Below are positions 47,062-60,231 of a stretch of DNA of 64,000 bases, in pieces. This stretch comes from Ahaetulla prasina (taxonomy: Eukaryota; Chordata; Lepidosauria; Squamata; Colubridae). The notes beneath the pieces are model-generated. The model was not told the origin of the DNA. It did no database searches and worked only from the letters and a program-made list of their open reading frames with translations. Numbering within the stretch: position 1 is the stretch's first letter; each line of letters begins with the position of its first letter. A program made the translations under genes and the position numbers. The stretch spans positions 141,945,464 through 142,009,463 of the forward strand of contig NC_080541.1 of NCBI RefSeq assembly GCF_028640845.1, read 5' to 3'.

Positions 47062-48056
47062 GTAACCTTACAGTGCTCAGGGGAAGATAATAAGCTTCTT
47101 AGATATTTTTCGAGAGTATAACTAACACAGAACATTAGGCCATGTTCAGCCCTAGTCTGCCATTCCCCCTTCAAGTCAAATGTAATTTTTCAGTAGGTTC
47201 AGTTGGGTATTTTATGGGTTTTTTTTTACACATTTTTAAAAACTTTTGAGGGCATAATTGAGAATAAAAGCAGCATAGATTGGGATGGCAGCCTTTTTAA
47301 GTGCCCATTTAAGATACCCTAAGAACATTTTCCAGCCTATGAAAAACACATAGAACCAATAAGGGGTGTTTTGTTTGAAGCAGCCCCAGTTTGTGGGGAG
47401 GGATGTTGTGTCACAGTATTAACAACATTTGAACATGTAGTATCTAGAGTAGTGGGGAAAAAAAGTCCTTAAAAATCCTGGTTAGGCTGCTAGAGTTAAA
47501 AGGGGGCGGGGGTTACCATGCAAAACAATGGTACCCAATAAAATTCCGATTTCTTGGGTGTTATGTTCTAAAAAGATGTTAAACCATTTTAGAAAATGGA
47601 CTGGGTTTTTTTTTTTTTTTGTTTTTTTTTTGCTACACCTCTGGATGGATAATTTCAAAGCTTCCTCCTGAAGAAGGGAGGAAGGGAGAAGTTACAGGGA
47701 GAAGTTTCTAGTTTAAGAAAGAAGCACAACTTCTGAATTTAATCACTGGGAGGGATAAAAGGAGCACCTCTAGCAATATGTTCCTTGTTTCTATTACAGT
47801 CTGTTTCATCCCATCACTCTTAGTTAACTATTCTTTTTGGATCAAAATGGAAACTTGGAGTCAAGATAGTTGGTTTTGCTAAGTCATAAACTGTACAACG
47901 AGTAACAATCTTGTCTTGATTATAACACTATCAACAGCATAAAATAGTTTCTAAAGGTGTAAAATAAGCACTAATTCCATTTATATTATTTCAGAAGGGG
48001 CTGAATTCTTTTTTTTATGAACAGCTTCATGAGAATTTGATTTGCTTTTTTTCTAG

Positions 48057-48119
48057 GCCTTACAACATGGATTTATTGATTTCAAGACATTTGATGCAGA
48101 TGAATATGAACACTACGAG
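48057..48119 (+). CDS. CDC14A: CDC14A exon 7
   Basis: Encodes A157-E177, ALQHGFIDFKTFDADEYEHY then E, phase 0 at both ends. The acidic DADEYEHYE segment is the end of the N-terminal domain. Acceptor TTCTAG, donor GTTTGT. In the intact gene it must splice to one of two exon-8 copies. Confidence 0.95.
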
Positions 48120-49209
48120 GTTTGTATATATTTTAAATGATGAAGTTGCTAATTTACAGATAAGAAATTATAAAATTTGCTGTACGTGAGACACTTATAT
48201 CATTTGGTGTAGTAGTGATGATTTTTAAATTGTTGTACAAGTTTTTAGTTTCTCTTATCATAAAAGTATCAAGGAAAGCAATAAAAGATTGTTACAGCCC
48301 CAGGATTATCTGATACATGAACAATTTATATATATTATTTAATGGTACTGAAGTCATTCATTAAAACATTAAGTTGCTACAAATCTAGGAAAATGTATTG
48401 GTTGTTTAATTCCCAAACTTACATTTGCTTGATGCTTAGCTTGTGGAATCTCATTACTCTAGTGTGTATTTTATTGAGCAAGTAATGTGACATCTCTTAG
48501 TCTAATGCAATACTTATAAGTACTAAATCTGAAACAATGCTTCAAGAGTATATTTGAAAATGTATATGTGCTCAGTCACATTTTTTTAAAAAGAGAATAA
48601 TAGGCAGCTAGATTAACTAATTGCTATATAAAACCATTACACTAAGCAATGCAAAGTTACTTAAGATAATTTGTTGACATTTTCAGGCAGTACTTAAATT
48701 TTCAAAATGAATTCCACTTCTTATCTGTGTAACCTTGCTACTAAAAGTATAATGTCCAGTGATTTCAATTGACACAGAATTCCTACTCATAATTCATTAT
48801 TCAATATAAGAGGAGTTACATTTGTTCTTGCGACAATTTTTAAAGTGCAGGAAGCTATATTTACAACGTAAAAATGTTAACGCTCATTGCTTTTAATTAT
48901 GAATTGTTTTAAACATCAATTTTACAAACCTTAATAATATGGCAAACTTCCATTTCCTTTGTGAATTCTGAAAATAAAAGTATGGTAATTGTTGGTCCCT
49001 GTGATGATTTGTTGGTAGAATTAGATGGATTTTACTAACAAATTGCCTAAGGTAATCTTTCAGCAATCTTTATTTTTTTTTTCCATGAGTGACATTAGTC
49101 AGCTATTAAAGCAAAGCTACATTTTTAGGAACTTTTCAAAACAAGATACTCTTTTAAACATTGAAAAGAGATTTTTTAAAGTTTTTTTTTCTCCTTTCAT
49201 TTTCTATAG

Positions 49210-49368
<159 letters not shown>

Positions 49369-49699
49369 TGACTATAGTCCAGAGTTGCTATAGTTTACCC
49401 AAGTTCTGTGATGTTGTTACTTAAGATCTTTTGACTATAACACTAACGCATTCAGCTTTGTAACTTTGAATTAGACTTGACTAATAATATTTATCTTACC
49501 AGTAGAAGAGAACATCATGATGTTACCTAGTTAGATAATGTCTGCAAGAAAACAACCAACCAAGCTCAGAGAACACCAGGACCCCTCAATATTTGTATTA
49601 TTTTAAAATGGTTTATTTTCATCATACAGTGTTCTTAATGGTTTAGCTACTTGGAGATGAGATGGAAACATCCAAGTATTCTCACTCTACTTGTTGTAG

Positions 49700-49930
49700 G
49701 TTATCCGCTTCATGCACCCGAAGCCTATTTCCCGTATTTTAGGAAGCACAACATAACAACCATCATAAGACTCAACAAAAAGATTTATGAAGCCAAGCGC
49801 TTCACAGATGGTGGATTTGAGCACTACGACCTATTCTTCATTGATGGAAGCACCCCAAGTGACAGTATATTGCAACAGTTTTTGAACATCTGTGAGGAAG
49901 CAGAAGGTGCTATAGCTGTACACTGTAAAG
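49700..49930 (+). CDS. CDC14A: CDC14A exon 9, first copy (9a), general acid and catalytic Cys
   Basis: Completes G207 and encodes Y208-K283 plus one base of A284. It carries the [20 protein letters not shown] region, in which Asp255 aligns with the general acid of human CDC14A (Asp251), and ends AIAVHCK with nucleophile Cys282 (human Cys278). The exon is phase 1 to phase 1, 231 bp. Acceptor TTGTTGTAG, donor GTAAAT. It differs from copy 9b by one silent change, CCG versus CCA for Pro, at 49734. Confidence 0.93.
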
Positions 49931-50516
49931 GTAAATTGCAATACTAATTCTGTTCAACATAAAAATAAAAAAAATAATTAGAATTAAAATTAAATTAAAA
50001 TTAGAATTAAAATTTCTATCCATATATATATATATATATATCCATACACACACACACACACACACACTGACTTGTATAAATTACTCCAAATGACACCTTT
50101 TAAAACTCTTGCCTTAGCTAAAATGTTGCATGGATTTTTCCTACCTATGCAGAGCCATTTTTATTCCACTGAGTGATGCTGTTGCCTCTTTTTTTTGTAA
50201 AGGTATCTCTTTAGTATTCTTTAGAAGATTCAGTTTTTATGCATGTGTAAGAGTAGTAATGAATTTCCATATAATTTGTGTGTCATGTGCCTTAACATCT
50301 TGAATCTTCTATTCCATATTATTTAAATAAAATGATTTTACTTGGAAAGCCTGAAAATATAGAGGAAACAGTGTCACTTCTATTTTTTTTCCATGAGTGA
50401 CATTAATCAGCTATTAAAGCAAAGCTACATTTTTAGGAACTTTTCAAAACAAGATACTGTTTAAACATTGAAAAGAGATTTTTAAAAGTTTTTTTTTCTC
50501 CTTTCATTTTCTATAG

Positions 50517-50642
<126 letters not shown>

Positions 50643-51011
50643 TAGAATTTTTGTTTTGTTTCCTATGGCTAGTCATTGACTATAGTCCAGAGTTGCTATA
50701 GTTTACCCAAGTTCTGTGATGTTGTTACTTAAGATCTTTTGACTATAACACTAACACATTCAGCTTTGTAACTTTGAATAGACTTGCCTAATAATATTTA
50801 TCTTACCAGTAGAAGAGAACATCATGATGTTACCTAGTTAGGTAATGAAATGTCTGCAAGAAAACAACCAACCAAGCTCAGAGAACACCAGGACCCCTCA
50901 ATATTTGTATTATTTTAAAATGGTTTATTTTCATCATACAGTGTTCTTAATGGTTTAGCTACTTGGAGATGAGATGGAAACATCCAAGTATTCTCACTCT
51001 ACTTGTTGTAG

Positions 51012-51242
51012 GTTATCCGCTTCATGCACCCGAAGCCTATTTCCCATATTTTAGGAAGCACAACATAACAACCATCATAAGACTCAACAAAAAGATTTAT
51101 GAAGCCAAGCGCTTCACAGATGGTGGATTTGAGCACTACGACCTATTCTTCATTGATGGAAGCACCCCAAGTGACAGTATATTGCAACAGTTTTTGAACA
51201 TCTGTGAGGAAGCAGAAGGTGCTATAGCTGTACACTGTAAAG
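51012..51242 (+). CDS. CDC14A: CDC14A exon 9, second copy (9b)
   Basis: 231 bp encoding the same 76 complete codons as exon 9a, with one silent difference at 51046. Splice signals are intact. Being phase 1 at both ends, it can replace 9a (8a-9b) or follow it (9a-9b, a 77-residue in-frame repeat carrying a second Asp and Cys). Only the last used copy can complete the CX5R loop with exon 10. Confidence 0.8.
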
Positions 51243-51324
51243 GTAAATTGCAATACTAATTCTGTTCAACATAAATTAAAATTTCTATCCATATATATAT
51301 ATATATATGTCCATACACATACAC

Positions 51325-51378
<54 letters not shown>

Positions 51379-52547
51379 ACTTGTATAAATTACTCCAAAT
51401 GACACCTTTTAAAACTCTTGCCTTAGCTAAAATGTTGCATGGATTTTTCCTACCTATGCAGAGCCATTTTTATTCCACTGAGTGATGCTGTTGCCTCTTT
51501 TTTTTGTAAAGGTATCTCTTTAGTATTCTTTAGAAGATTCAGTTTTTATGCATGTGTAAGAGTAGTAATGAATTTCCATATAATTTGTGTGTCATGTGCC
51601 TTAACATCTTGAATCTTCTATTCCATATTATTTAAATAAAATGATTTTACTTGGAAAGCCTGAAAATATAGAGGAAACAGTGTCACTTCTTTTTTTTTTT
51701 CACTAGTCTGTCTTATTTAATTAATTCATCCATTATCAGTTTTTCCATTGCTTTTGGGAAAACCTGAAAGACTGGGATAGGGACTGATCATCATGGATAA
51801 AATATATCTGTATGGTTGGTAGGAGTTGAAAACAACTTGACGGCACTTAGCTAATCTAGAAAACAGCATCTTTTATAGTCTCCCTGTCTCTGGTGAATTT
51901 AATTTAATCAGCATTGTGCTAATTGTGGAAGGGTTTATAGCATCAGACAATTCTTATAATGCTTTTTAGCTGAAAATTACGTTGGCTTCATGGAAGTTAG
52001 TTCCTTTGCATCACTGACCATCAAGTCTCCATTAAAAGGGAAACGCAACTAAATTCCTGATGGGGTACATCCATGTAGCTTTATGAATATATTATAAAAG
52101 TGGTTGTCGTTGTTTCCTGCCAGGACATTATTGGATTTCCCAGATGACCCAGCATCTATGTTGACCATGGATGATCCTGTTTAGCTTTCTAAATCAGCAA
52201 AGTTGACTAGATATTATTGTTCAATTGGGCAGGACCCTATTACAGTAGAAACATATTGTCGGGAAATCACATTCACCTAGTAGTGATGAGAAGGATCTGC
52301 CTCGGTGATTATATGTCTGAGGAAGCTGAAATGCTAACAAATCATGCTTTAAAATAATAAGACGTAGAGTGTCAACATACTAAAAATAATGAACTTAAAT
52401 GTTTCATGACGTTTTGTCTGTTATTAAAAGCAACCTCAGACTGTGTGGCCTATTTCCATTTGTGTTAGTTAATGATATATAATATATTTAATATTCCAAC
52501 ATCTTCACCCTGTTAATGGTCCCACACGTTAAAAGGAAGATACTAAT

Positions 52548-52972
52548 ATTAGGGTGGTCCTTGGTTTACAATAGCAATTAGGACCACTAAGTGACCTAGT
52601 TGTAAAGTGTGATAGCATGTGACTATGTCACATAGTGATATTAATTCCAGCAATCCTGGGTGCTTAAATGAGGACCATTCAAGTTGTTAAACGAAGACCT
52701 TATATGACCACAACTGTTGACTACCCACCAGCTTCCCCACTGCTTGTGGTAAGCTGGCAGGAAAAATTGGAAATCGCGTATCTGTGGCTTGTTGCAACAT
52801 TGTAGCCATGAGCTGGGCGATAAGTACTCAGATCATGATTATGTGATTGCAGGTATGCTACAAAGACTGGAATTCCAAGGACCCATTGTAAGTCCCTCTC
52901 ATTCAGTGCCATCATAATTTTGAATGGTCACTCAATGAACCATCACAACCTGAGAACTACCCATGCAGATCT
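52548..52972 (+). mobile_element. Miniature transposon of the 58818 family, diverged
   Basis: GGTGGTCCTTGGTTTACAAT at the left and AACCTGAGAACTACCCATG at the right. Confidence 0.6.
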
Positions 52973-53653
52973 AGCTCTGTAAATGCTTTGATTTTACATA
53001 TGTAGGAAATAGGGCTACACAAAGCCTTGAAAAGGTAATCTGAGAAGTAATCAAGGTACCTTTTCAAATCAACTTCTTGGAGGATGAAGGCAAAGCACTG
53101 AATGCTTTAAGTATCCTTACTTCATTTTGGAAGTATCTTCTTTGCGTGGATATACCTCATGAAGATCATGATAAAGCGACTTGAGGCAATTTCATGAAAT
53201 CAGCAGTAGCTATGGTTGCATCAGTGTTCTGGATAAATTGTATAGCACTAGAAACAAAGTGATATACTTAGAAATGTTTTAAATTATCAATGTCAGGAAT
53301 AGAAAAGGGCCCAGGGGTTAAAATAAACATAAATCAAGCGTAAACAGAAGAACACTGGCATACCCTAAACTCTGCTGAAGATTTTACCTAGCCTGGTAAT
53401 TTTTGGAAACCAAACCACAAGCTCAGAGAACGAACTTTCACTCTCATAAATCAAGCTGTATAAAATATAGCAGGTTATTTCTCCTTTAACAGACAGATGG
53501 CATTTCACGTCTACTTTGGCTGTGAATTTTGTAATACCCTGAGACCTAGAAACAAATATTTAGAATATATTTGGCATTGTCCAGAGCCAAATATTCAGCA
53601 TTGTGGAGCTCTTAAAACTCAAGTGTTTATGTCTTTTTTTTTCATTAATGTAG

Positions 53654-53792
53654 CTGGTCTAGGAAGGACAGGAACACTGATTGCTTGTTACATAATCAAA
53701 CACTATAAATTCACCCATTCTGAAGCCATTGCCTGGATACGAATGTGTCGGCCAGGTTCTATTATTGGACCCCAGCAACATTTCCTTGAAGA
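53654..53792 (+). CDS. CDC14A: CDC14A exon 10 (completes the phosphate-binding loop)
   Basis: Encodes the end of A284, G285-E329 and most of E330. It begins [20 protein letters not shown], so with exon 9 it gives HCKAGLGRTG, the CX5R(T) loop, with Arg288 as phosphate-binding residue. [15 protein letters not shown] follows, another CDC14 signature. Acceptor AATGTAG, donor GTAAGT. Open reading continues upstream into the intron only by chance. Confidence 0.96.
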
Positions 53793-54797
53793 GTAAGTAT
53801 GAGAACTACATTACTCATATAATGCTCCAGAATGCTTATTAAATATTTATTAAGGCCACAAAACATGGTAACATTTTTGGAACACCCTCTACTGAATTGT
53901 GTATAGAGTTCTTATTATAAAGTTTAACAAGTTCTGGAGAAGGTATGTATAATGTTACACTGCCACTGTAATGTTTTATGTTATTCAATTTATTGTGTTA
54001 CTCAAAATGCCCTTTTTAAAGTAGTTCCAGAAATGGGCTAAGAATCTGGAAAATGTTTGTTCCTTCTCTTGGTTTTGTTGCCTGAGTATATTTTAACAAA
54101 TTACTTCCCCTTGTCAGTATTTTGTGCTTTTTTGTAAACTGTATCTCAATTTAATCCTGAAAAGATAGTATCAGAATCTAATTAAAGTTCATTTTTAACC
54201 ATGCAGTTTTTGTTTGAAGTCAGCTAATGTTTTTCATCTGCCTTTGGAGAGGTAGAAAGGAGGTGGGGGGAATGTATCCATCACTTTTGCTAAAAGTAGC
54301 TAAAGTTGTAGAAAAGTTGATAATTAACAAGGCTGCCTATCTATGGTGCTAATTGGAATGGATCAGATCAAGCCATCTGGTTTTCACTATGGGATTTATG
54401 GCAGTGGCAATGAACATCTGGTTGTTATGTCTTAGTGATAAAAATTGATTTAGTGAGTCAATAAAATACAGGATCCTCCCCACAGTGTGACTTGGGTGCA
54501 CATAGATGCTGTAAATACATCATACAAGACATTTGCATGAGGATTTCTGATTTTATACCAGTACCGTAGCCGGCTATTCTATGTAATGTCCTGGAAATAC
54601 GTTCGGAGTGAATCGCTGGAAATCATAAAATGAACCATGAAGTGGGTGGAATGCCTCAAAACTATTCAAGCGTTACTGCCTATTATTTCATACTTAACAG
54701 GGTAATGAAAACCCTACCTTCAAAATAATTATTGAAACAATCCGTACTACTTGTTTTTTTCATATGTGAACCCAAAATAGTTTAAAACAGTATAGAC

Positions 54798-55438
54798 CAG
54801 TGATGGCTAACCTTTTTGCCATTGCATGCCAAAAGCGGGGGAAACGCAGGGGAGGGGTGTCACATGCGTGCATGCCCACACCCATAATTCTATGTGTGCA
54901 TGTGCATGCAATCCCCTCCCCATGGTCCCCACGCTTTTGGCACATGATGGCATGTGGGCCCAGTAGGCCCATTTTTTGCTCTCCCCAGGCTCCAGAGCCT
55001 TTCTAGAAGCCTTGGGAGGGTGAAAACAGCCTTCCCCATGCTGGGGGTAGGGGTGGGAAATATCGTTTTTGCCCTCCCCGGGTTCCTAGGAAGGCTCTGG
55101 TGCCTGGGGAGAGAGAAAAACCGGCCTTCCGGTCCCACTGGAAGTCGGCAAATGGGCCATTTCTGACCTCTGGAGGGCCTCCGAGGGGGTGGTGATGGCT
55201 GCTTTTAATCTCCCCAGGCTCCTAGAAAGGCTCTGGAGCCTGCGGGGGGGAGCGAAAAACAGGCCTTCTCTGCCCAGCCCCAGGTCCTCTGGGAGTAGGA
55301 AACAGCCTGTTTTCCTACTTCCGGTGGGCCCAGAAGGCCCAAAAATCAACTGGGGCGCACCGGAGCTAAGCTCACATGCCTATTGATATGGCTACATGTG
55401 CCACCTGTGGCACGTGTGCTATAGGTTCACCATCATGG
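54798..55438 (+). mobile_element. hAT-type non-autonomous transposon, 641 bp
   Basis: Left end CAGTGATGGCTAACCTTTTT, right end AGGTTCACCATCATGG, flanked by near-perfect 8-bp repeats (GTATAGAC 54790-54797, GTATAGAT 55439-55446). The interior is GC-rich with repeated CTCCCCAGGCTCC blocks and gives spurious long frames. A fragment of the family is at 4605. Confidence 0.85.
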
Positions 55439-55446
55439 GTATAGAT

Positions 55447-55503
55447 CAATGTTCCTCAACCATGACAACTTCAACTCCCAGAATTCTCCAGCCAGCATTG
55501 TAG
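55447..55503 (+). mobile_element. Half of a palindromic hAT-like miniature element
   Basis: AATGTTCCTCAACCATGACA and ACTTCAACTCCCAGAATTCT match one arm of a common squamate palindromic element. It abuts the 54798 element; the second arm is missing. Confidence 0.45.
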
Positions 55504-56179
55504 CATTGTGACAAATGCAGAGCATTATGCCAGCGTTTTGTGCCCTCTGTGGCAACCAAGGACCAGAGATGGAACTTGGGGACACTGCCGCATGGTGGTT
55601 GTGCCAGGCAACCTATGATGATCTGTGATTTCCTGGAACTGTTCACTCTGTTCTCTGTGCTGGATTCCATCGATGCCTTGTTCCTCCAGAGAACTATTAA
55701 CAAGCTGCTTTTGGTGAGAGCAGGGCAGACAATTTTGCAACAGAGGTTAGAATAGCAAAGCTCAGTATCACCATACTAAGACAACTTTCAGTAAAGAGCA
55801 GGCAGGATAAATTGTAAAAAAATTATTATTTGAGGCCATTATTGATTTGAAATTAATGGTTTGTTTCTTTTATGCAAGTCATCCTTTTATGCTGATTAGT
55901 CATCCAAAACTGTTTTCTGCCATAGGTTAGATTTTTGTATTAAAGTTTCTATATTCGTTGCTATGCTATTTCAACCAAAGCCTATGTCTTTAATTCTCTA
56001 ATTTTTTGACATTCAGTACCTTGGCACTTTGTTTTGTTATTGGTGATAATTATAATAGGAGCTTTAAAGGAAGAAGACTGGATTTTTTAAAAAAAAAATG
56101 TACTGACACATATGAAACTTTGCAATTAAAACAATGATACTGCTGCTTATTAGGTGATATTGCTCTGGATTAAAAACCG

Positions 56180-56406
56180 TGTAGCAGTTCGAAAGCACGT
56201 AAAAAATGCAAGTAGAAAAATAGGACCACCTTTGGTGGGAAGGTAACAGCGTTCCGTGAGCCTTTGGCGTCTAGTTATTCCGGCCACATGACCACAGAGA
56301 CACGCTTTGGGCAGCGCTGGTTCTTTGGCTTCGAAATGGAGATAAGCACCGCCCCCTAGAATCGGGAGCAACTAACAGATATGTGCGAGGGAAACCTTTA
56401 CCTTTA
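56180..56406 (+). mobile_element. tRNA-derived SINE, 5' truncated
   Basis: GCAGTTCGAAAGCACG through CCACCTTTGGTGGGAAGGTA and a tail AACCTTTACCTTTA. The tRNA-like head is missing. Confidence 0.75.
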
Positions 56407-56907
56407 ATTGTTCTTTGAAGTCATTTTAACAATAATCTCTCCAACCTAACTTTGAAAGAAGCGTCCCCATCCACCAATGCATGGGTAAAATCATTCTAAG
56501 AAAGTGTAAACTTCACTGATTCATTCAAGGACTTTTTTTCTTGCTTTATGTATTTATGATACTCATTCAGTAAATTTTTTTAGGAGTTAGCTTGGCTTGC
56601 CTCATTTAATTATACTCCATGTTAGCTTCCTTGCAGGGATACTGTTTTCAGCGTTCTAATCCTATTCTATTCCACACTCATTAATCTCCCAACAGGATTT
56701 TTTGTCTGAATTGAAATACTGTATATGAGTGACCCTGTTTATTTCTGCCTATTGCTGCAGCTGTCATGTTTAATTATCCAATTAGGTAAAATTGATGGGA
56801 AAGATTGCTTATGAATGAGAGCAGCAAAATTGATCACATACATATAAAAAGAGAAGGAAAAAAAATAAGGGTTATTACTGATACATTTAATTCTATAAGA
56901 AGAAAAA

Positions 56908-57215
56908 AAAGGTAAAGATTTGCCCTGCCAGTCATGTCCGATTCTAGGGGGCAGAACTCATCTCCGTTTTGTAGCCAAGAGAGTCATCATTGTCCAAAAA
57001 TGCTTCCATGATCATGTGGTTGTCATGACTATATGCCAAGATGCGCAGAATGCTGTTGCCTTCCCATCAAAGTGGTACCTATTTATCTACTTGCATTTGC
57101 ATGCTTTCAAATTGCTAGGTTGAGAGTAGTTGGGACAAGAACAGGAGCTTATCTTGTCATGAAGTACTTGGGTCTCAAACTGCCAACCTTCTGATCGACA
57201 AACCAATGAGCTACC
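56908..57215 (-). mobile_element. tRNA-derived SINE, reverse copy
   Basis: Reverse of the 56180 family: starts AAAGGTAAAGATTTGCC, ends CTGATCGACAAACCAATGAG, where the complementary strand carries a decayed tRNA-like promoter region. Confidence 0.7.
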
Positions 57216-57401
57216 AATATTCTGCTCTAGCAATAAATATTTTAATTATAAGGGCCAAAGTCTAACTAGATCATCCAATAATTGCGTGAGATTGTACAGA
57301 TTTAAAGATTTGAAAGGCATGTATTTTAAAAGAAAGCCATACCTCATTTTCTATAATACAATGCCACTGGTACTAATTTTATTTTTGGTACTATTGAACA
57401 G

Positions 57402-57561
57402 GAAACAGGCAATATTGTGGGTCCAAGGAGACATATTCCGAAGTAAACAGAAAACAAAAGAAGTAGATGAAGATAGTTTGAGCAAAGTTTTATCGGGCTT
57501 CGATGACATTTCTATCACTGGAACTTCAACTAGAATTGAAAATTTGGATAAATATATAGAG
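57402..57561 (+). CDS. CDC14A: CDC14A exon 11
   Basis: Completes E330 and encodes K331-E383. It starts KQAILWVQGDIFRSK, the last helix of the catalytic domain, then passes into a variable acidic stretch (DEDSLSKVLSGFDDISITGT). Phase 0 at the end. Acceptor GAACAG, donor GTAAAG. Confidence 0.93.
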
Positions 57562-57807
57562 GTAAAGTTGCACTGGAACTATTTCCAACCACACTTGAAG
57601 AATATGTCAATAATTTCAGAAATAAAATATTTGAAGTTTATCACAGCAGCATAATACATTCAAAATGTTTGACATATACAGTGTTGTAAACCGTATAGTA
57701 AAAGAGTTCAGTATGATTATTGAAATATTGCAAATTGCAAGGCTGAGCCCAGTAAGGATTAGGGCCAAGACGGAATGCAATGGAATCATATGCAGATATT
57801 AACATAA

Positions 57808-58230
57808 CATAATAACAGAGTTGGAAGGGACCTTGGAGGTCTTCTAGTCCAACCCCCTGCCCAGGCAGGAAACCCTACACCATTTCAAACAAATGGCTAT
57901 CCAACATTTTCTTAAAAATTTCCAGTGTTGGAGCATTTACAACTTCTGGAGGCAAGTTGTTCCACTTATTGATTGTTCTAACTGTTAGGAAATTTCTCCT
58001 TAGTTCTAAGCTGCTTCTCTCCTTGATTAGTTTCCACCCACTGTTTCTTGTTCTACCCTCAGGTGCTTTGGAGAATAGCTCGACTCCCTCTTCTTTGTGG
58101 CAGCCCCTGAGATATTGGAACTCTGCTATCATGTCTCCCCTAATTCTTCTTTTCATTAAACTAGACATACTCAGTTCCTGCAACCATTCTTCATATGTTT
58201 TAGTCCCCAGTCCCCTAATCATCTTTGCTG
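57808..58230 (-). mobile_element. CR1-type LINE C-terminus and 3' end
   Basis: An uninterrupted 115-codon reverse frame with RRIRGDMIAEFQYLRG, NFLTVRTINKWNNLPPEVVN and APTLEIFKKMLDSHL, the last part of a LINE reverse transcriptase protein. It is followed by a 3' end with CAGGGGGTTGGACTAGAAGA-type sequence. 5' truncated; better kept than the copies at 4099 and 59640. Confidence 0.85.
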
Positions 58231-58497
58231 CTGATATGATGGGCTCAATAGCCCTTTGCCAAAACTACCGTCTAAAATAAGTGTTTTAATGGTTATGTTT
58301 CCTAAGAAAATTAATTGGATTCATCACATCAATCATGACTTATTTTCCTCCTTTGTAATTTGATTTCTGGTTCTGACCTACTATAACTTTGGTTTAATTT
58401 AAGCCAGAAGTTTCACTCCAAGGAGCAAGCTGAGGAAGTAGATGGTAAAAATGGCCTCACATGTCAAGGTGTGGAAAGAGCCAGTGTGATTATTTAG

Positions 58498-58625
58498 TAA
58501 ATTTATTTTATATTTATACCCCACCATTTCTCTGCAAGTTTAAGATGGCATGCAAACAGCGGGGTAGCTTGGATTAAGAGAAAGTGATTGAGCCACAGTC
58601 ACCCAGAACTCTTGTGATCAGCTGT
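58498..58625 (+). mobile_element. MIR/L2-like SINE fragment
   Basis: TTTATATTTATACCCCACCA and the CACAGTCACCCAGAACTC end match the core at 18672 and 35935. Confidence 0.45.
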
Positions 58626-58817
58626 GGACTTGCAGTTGGTTTTTTTCCCCACTTGTAGTCACCACTTTAACAATACAGACCTAGCCAACTTGTTAGAAGA
58701 AGGAAAGCATGTATGTACTCACACTACATTGTGATTTTTCACCTTCATCCGTATGGGAACCTGGGACAAGTTAAACTCCCCGCTGCTTCAATGTGCAGTA
58801 CTTTTAATATTAAAGTA

Positions 58818-59221
58818 CAGGTAGCCCGTGACTTACGAACACAACTGAGCCTAAAATTTCTATCGTTAAATGAGACATTTGTTATGTGAGTTTTGCCTCC
58901 TTTTATGACTTTTTTTTTTTTACCACAGTTGTTAAGTGAATCGCTGCAGTTGATAAGTTAGTGACACGGTTGTTAAGTGAATCTGGCTTCCCCACTGACT
59001 TTGCTTTTTAAGAAGACCACAAAAGGGGATCACATGACCTTTAGGGACACAGCAGCAGTCATAAGTATGAACCAGTTGCCAAGCATCTGAATTTTGATCC
59101 CATGATCATGAAGATGCTGCAAAGATGGTAACTGTTAAAAAACAGTCATAAGTCATTTTTAGTGCCATTGTAACTTTGAAGGGTCACTAAATGAACTGTT
59201 GTAAGACAAGGACTACCTGTA
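58818..59221 (+). mobile_element. Non-autonomous DNA transposon, representative copy of the window's commonest family
   Basis: Inverted ends TACAGGTAGCCCGTGACTTA / TAAGACAAGGACTACCTGTA. Internal blocks TTATGTGAGTTTTGCCTCC, ATCTGGCTTCCCCACTGACT and CAGTTGCCAAGCATCTGAAT recur in about a dozen copies. TA at both outer ends suggests a Tc1/mariner or pogo-type target; an 8-bp duplication was not found. No coding capacity. Confidence 0.8.
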
Positions 59222-59452
59222 TTTCTTTTCCAACAATTTTTCTTCAGTATGTTATATACACATTCACAGTTAAGTTTGCTTTTGTTGTATTATTCCTTTT
59301 TTGCTTAAAACGTTTTCAAAGTGATCAATGCTATTAGTAAGTTATCAGGAGTCAAAATAACGTGAGAGAGAGAAGAAAAACCTATACTGATACCTGTGTC
59401 ATAGATTTGTTCTCAAAATGTTTTTTTAAAGTAAATTATTTTTGTTTTCCAG

Positions 59453-59562
59453 AATGATTTGGAAGAAGATTCAGAAGCTAAGAATGACATGACCCAGGGA
59501 GATCAACTTCGTGCCTTAAAACTTCAGAGGCAGCCACGTTCAGCTACAACAGGAGCTCTTAG
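59453..59562 (+). CDS. CDC14A: CDC14A exon 12
   Basis: Encodes N384-L419 and two bases of R420. The motif MTQGDQLRALKLQRQPR matches the TQGDxLRALK element found just after the catalytic domain in CDC14 proteins. The start is acidic (NDLEEDSEAKND). Acceptor TTTTCCAG, donor GTAAGC. Confidence 0.93.
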
Positions 59563-59639
59563 GTAAGCTATTCAGATTTGAATGATTCTGTTCTAATATT
59601 GCTCCTAATATTAGAAAATATTCTCCTAATATGTTCTAA

Positions 59640-59860
59640 TATTATTAGAATTTCTCTAATAAAATTCCAGGTTGCTTTCTCTCCTTGATTAGTTTCCATC
59701 CATTGTTTCTTGTCCTACTTTCAGGTGCTTTGGAGAATGGCTTGACTTCCTCTCCTTTGTGGCAATCCCTGAGATACTGGAACACTGCTATCATGTCACC
59801 CCTAGTTCTTCTATTCATTAAACTAGACATGCCCAATCCCAGCAACCTTTCTTAAATCTT
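59640..59860 (-). mobile_element. CR1-type LINE fragment
   Basis: Reverse frame MSSLMNRRTRGDMIAVFQYL then RDCHKGEEV, matching the middle of the 57808 copy. Confidence 0.75.
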
Positions 59861-60231
59861 AGCCACAATCTGCCATATGTCCCTCATTTTGTTTATGTGA
59901 AGGTACTAGTGATTGAACCTGTCCATGAAAAACCTGTTACTCCTGTTACTTTTAAGGAAGACATCTGCTAGATTCAGAGAGGAGGATCTGAGCGACACTC
60001 CATTATTTATGTATTTGTTATTTATTGACATATTTGTTGATATATTTACTTACTTATTTGCCTGCCTGCCTGCTTGGTTACTTGCTTGACTGCTTTTCTG
60101 AATATGTGGGGTATGTGTTTAATTTAGTATATCAGATTGTTGGAAGTGTAAATATTAGCTATATAAATTCAGTAATATATATATCTTTTTTAGTTTGATA
60201 CTTCTTATGTAAAATATTATTGTCTTTTTAG

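Noticed and set aside
53497..53653. Upstream extension of exon 10's open frame
   Set aside because: No CDC14 similarity upstream of 53654, and a proper acceptor (AATGTAG) with the right phase exists there.
54760..55386. Several long ORFs on both strands
   Set aside because: All lie inside the hAT-type element 54798-55438 and reflect its GC-rich repeats.
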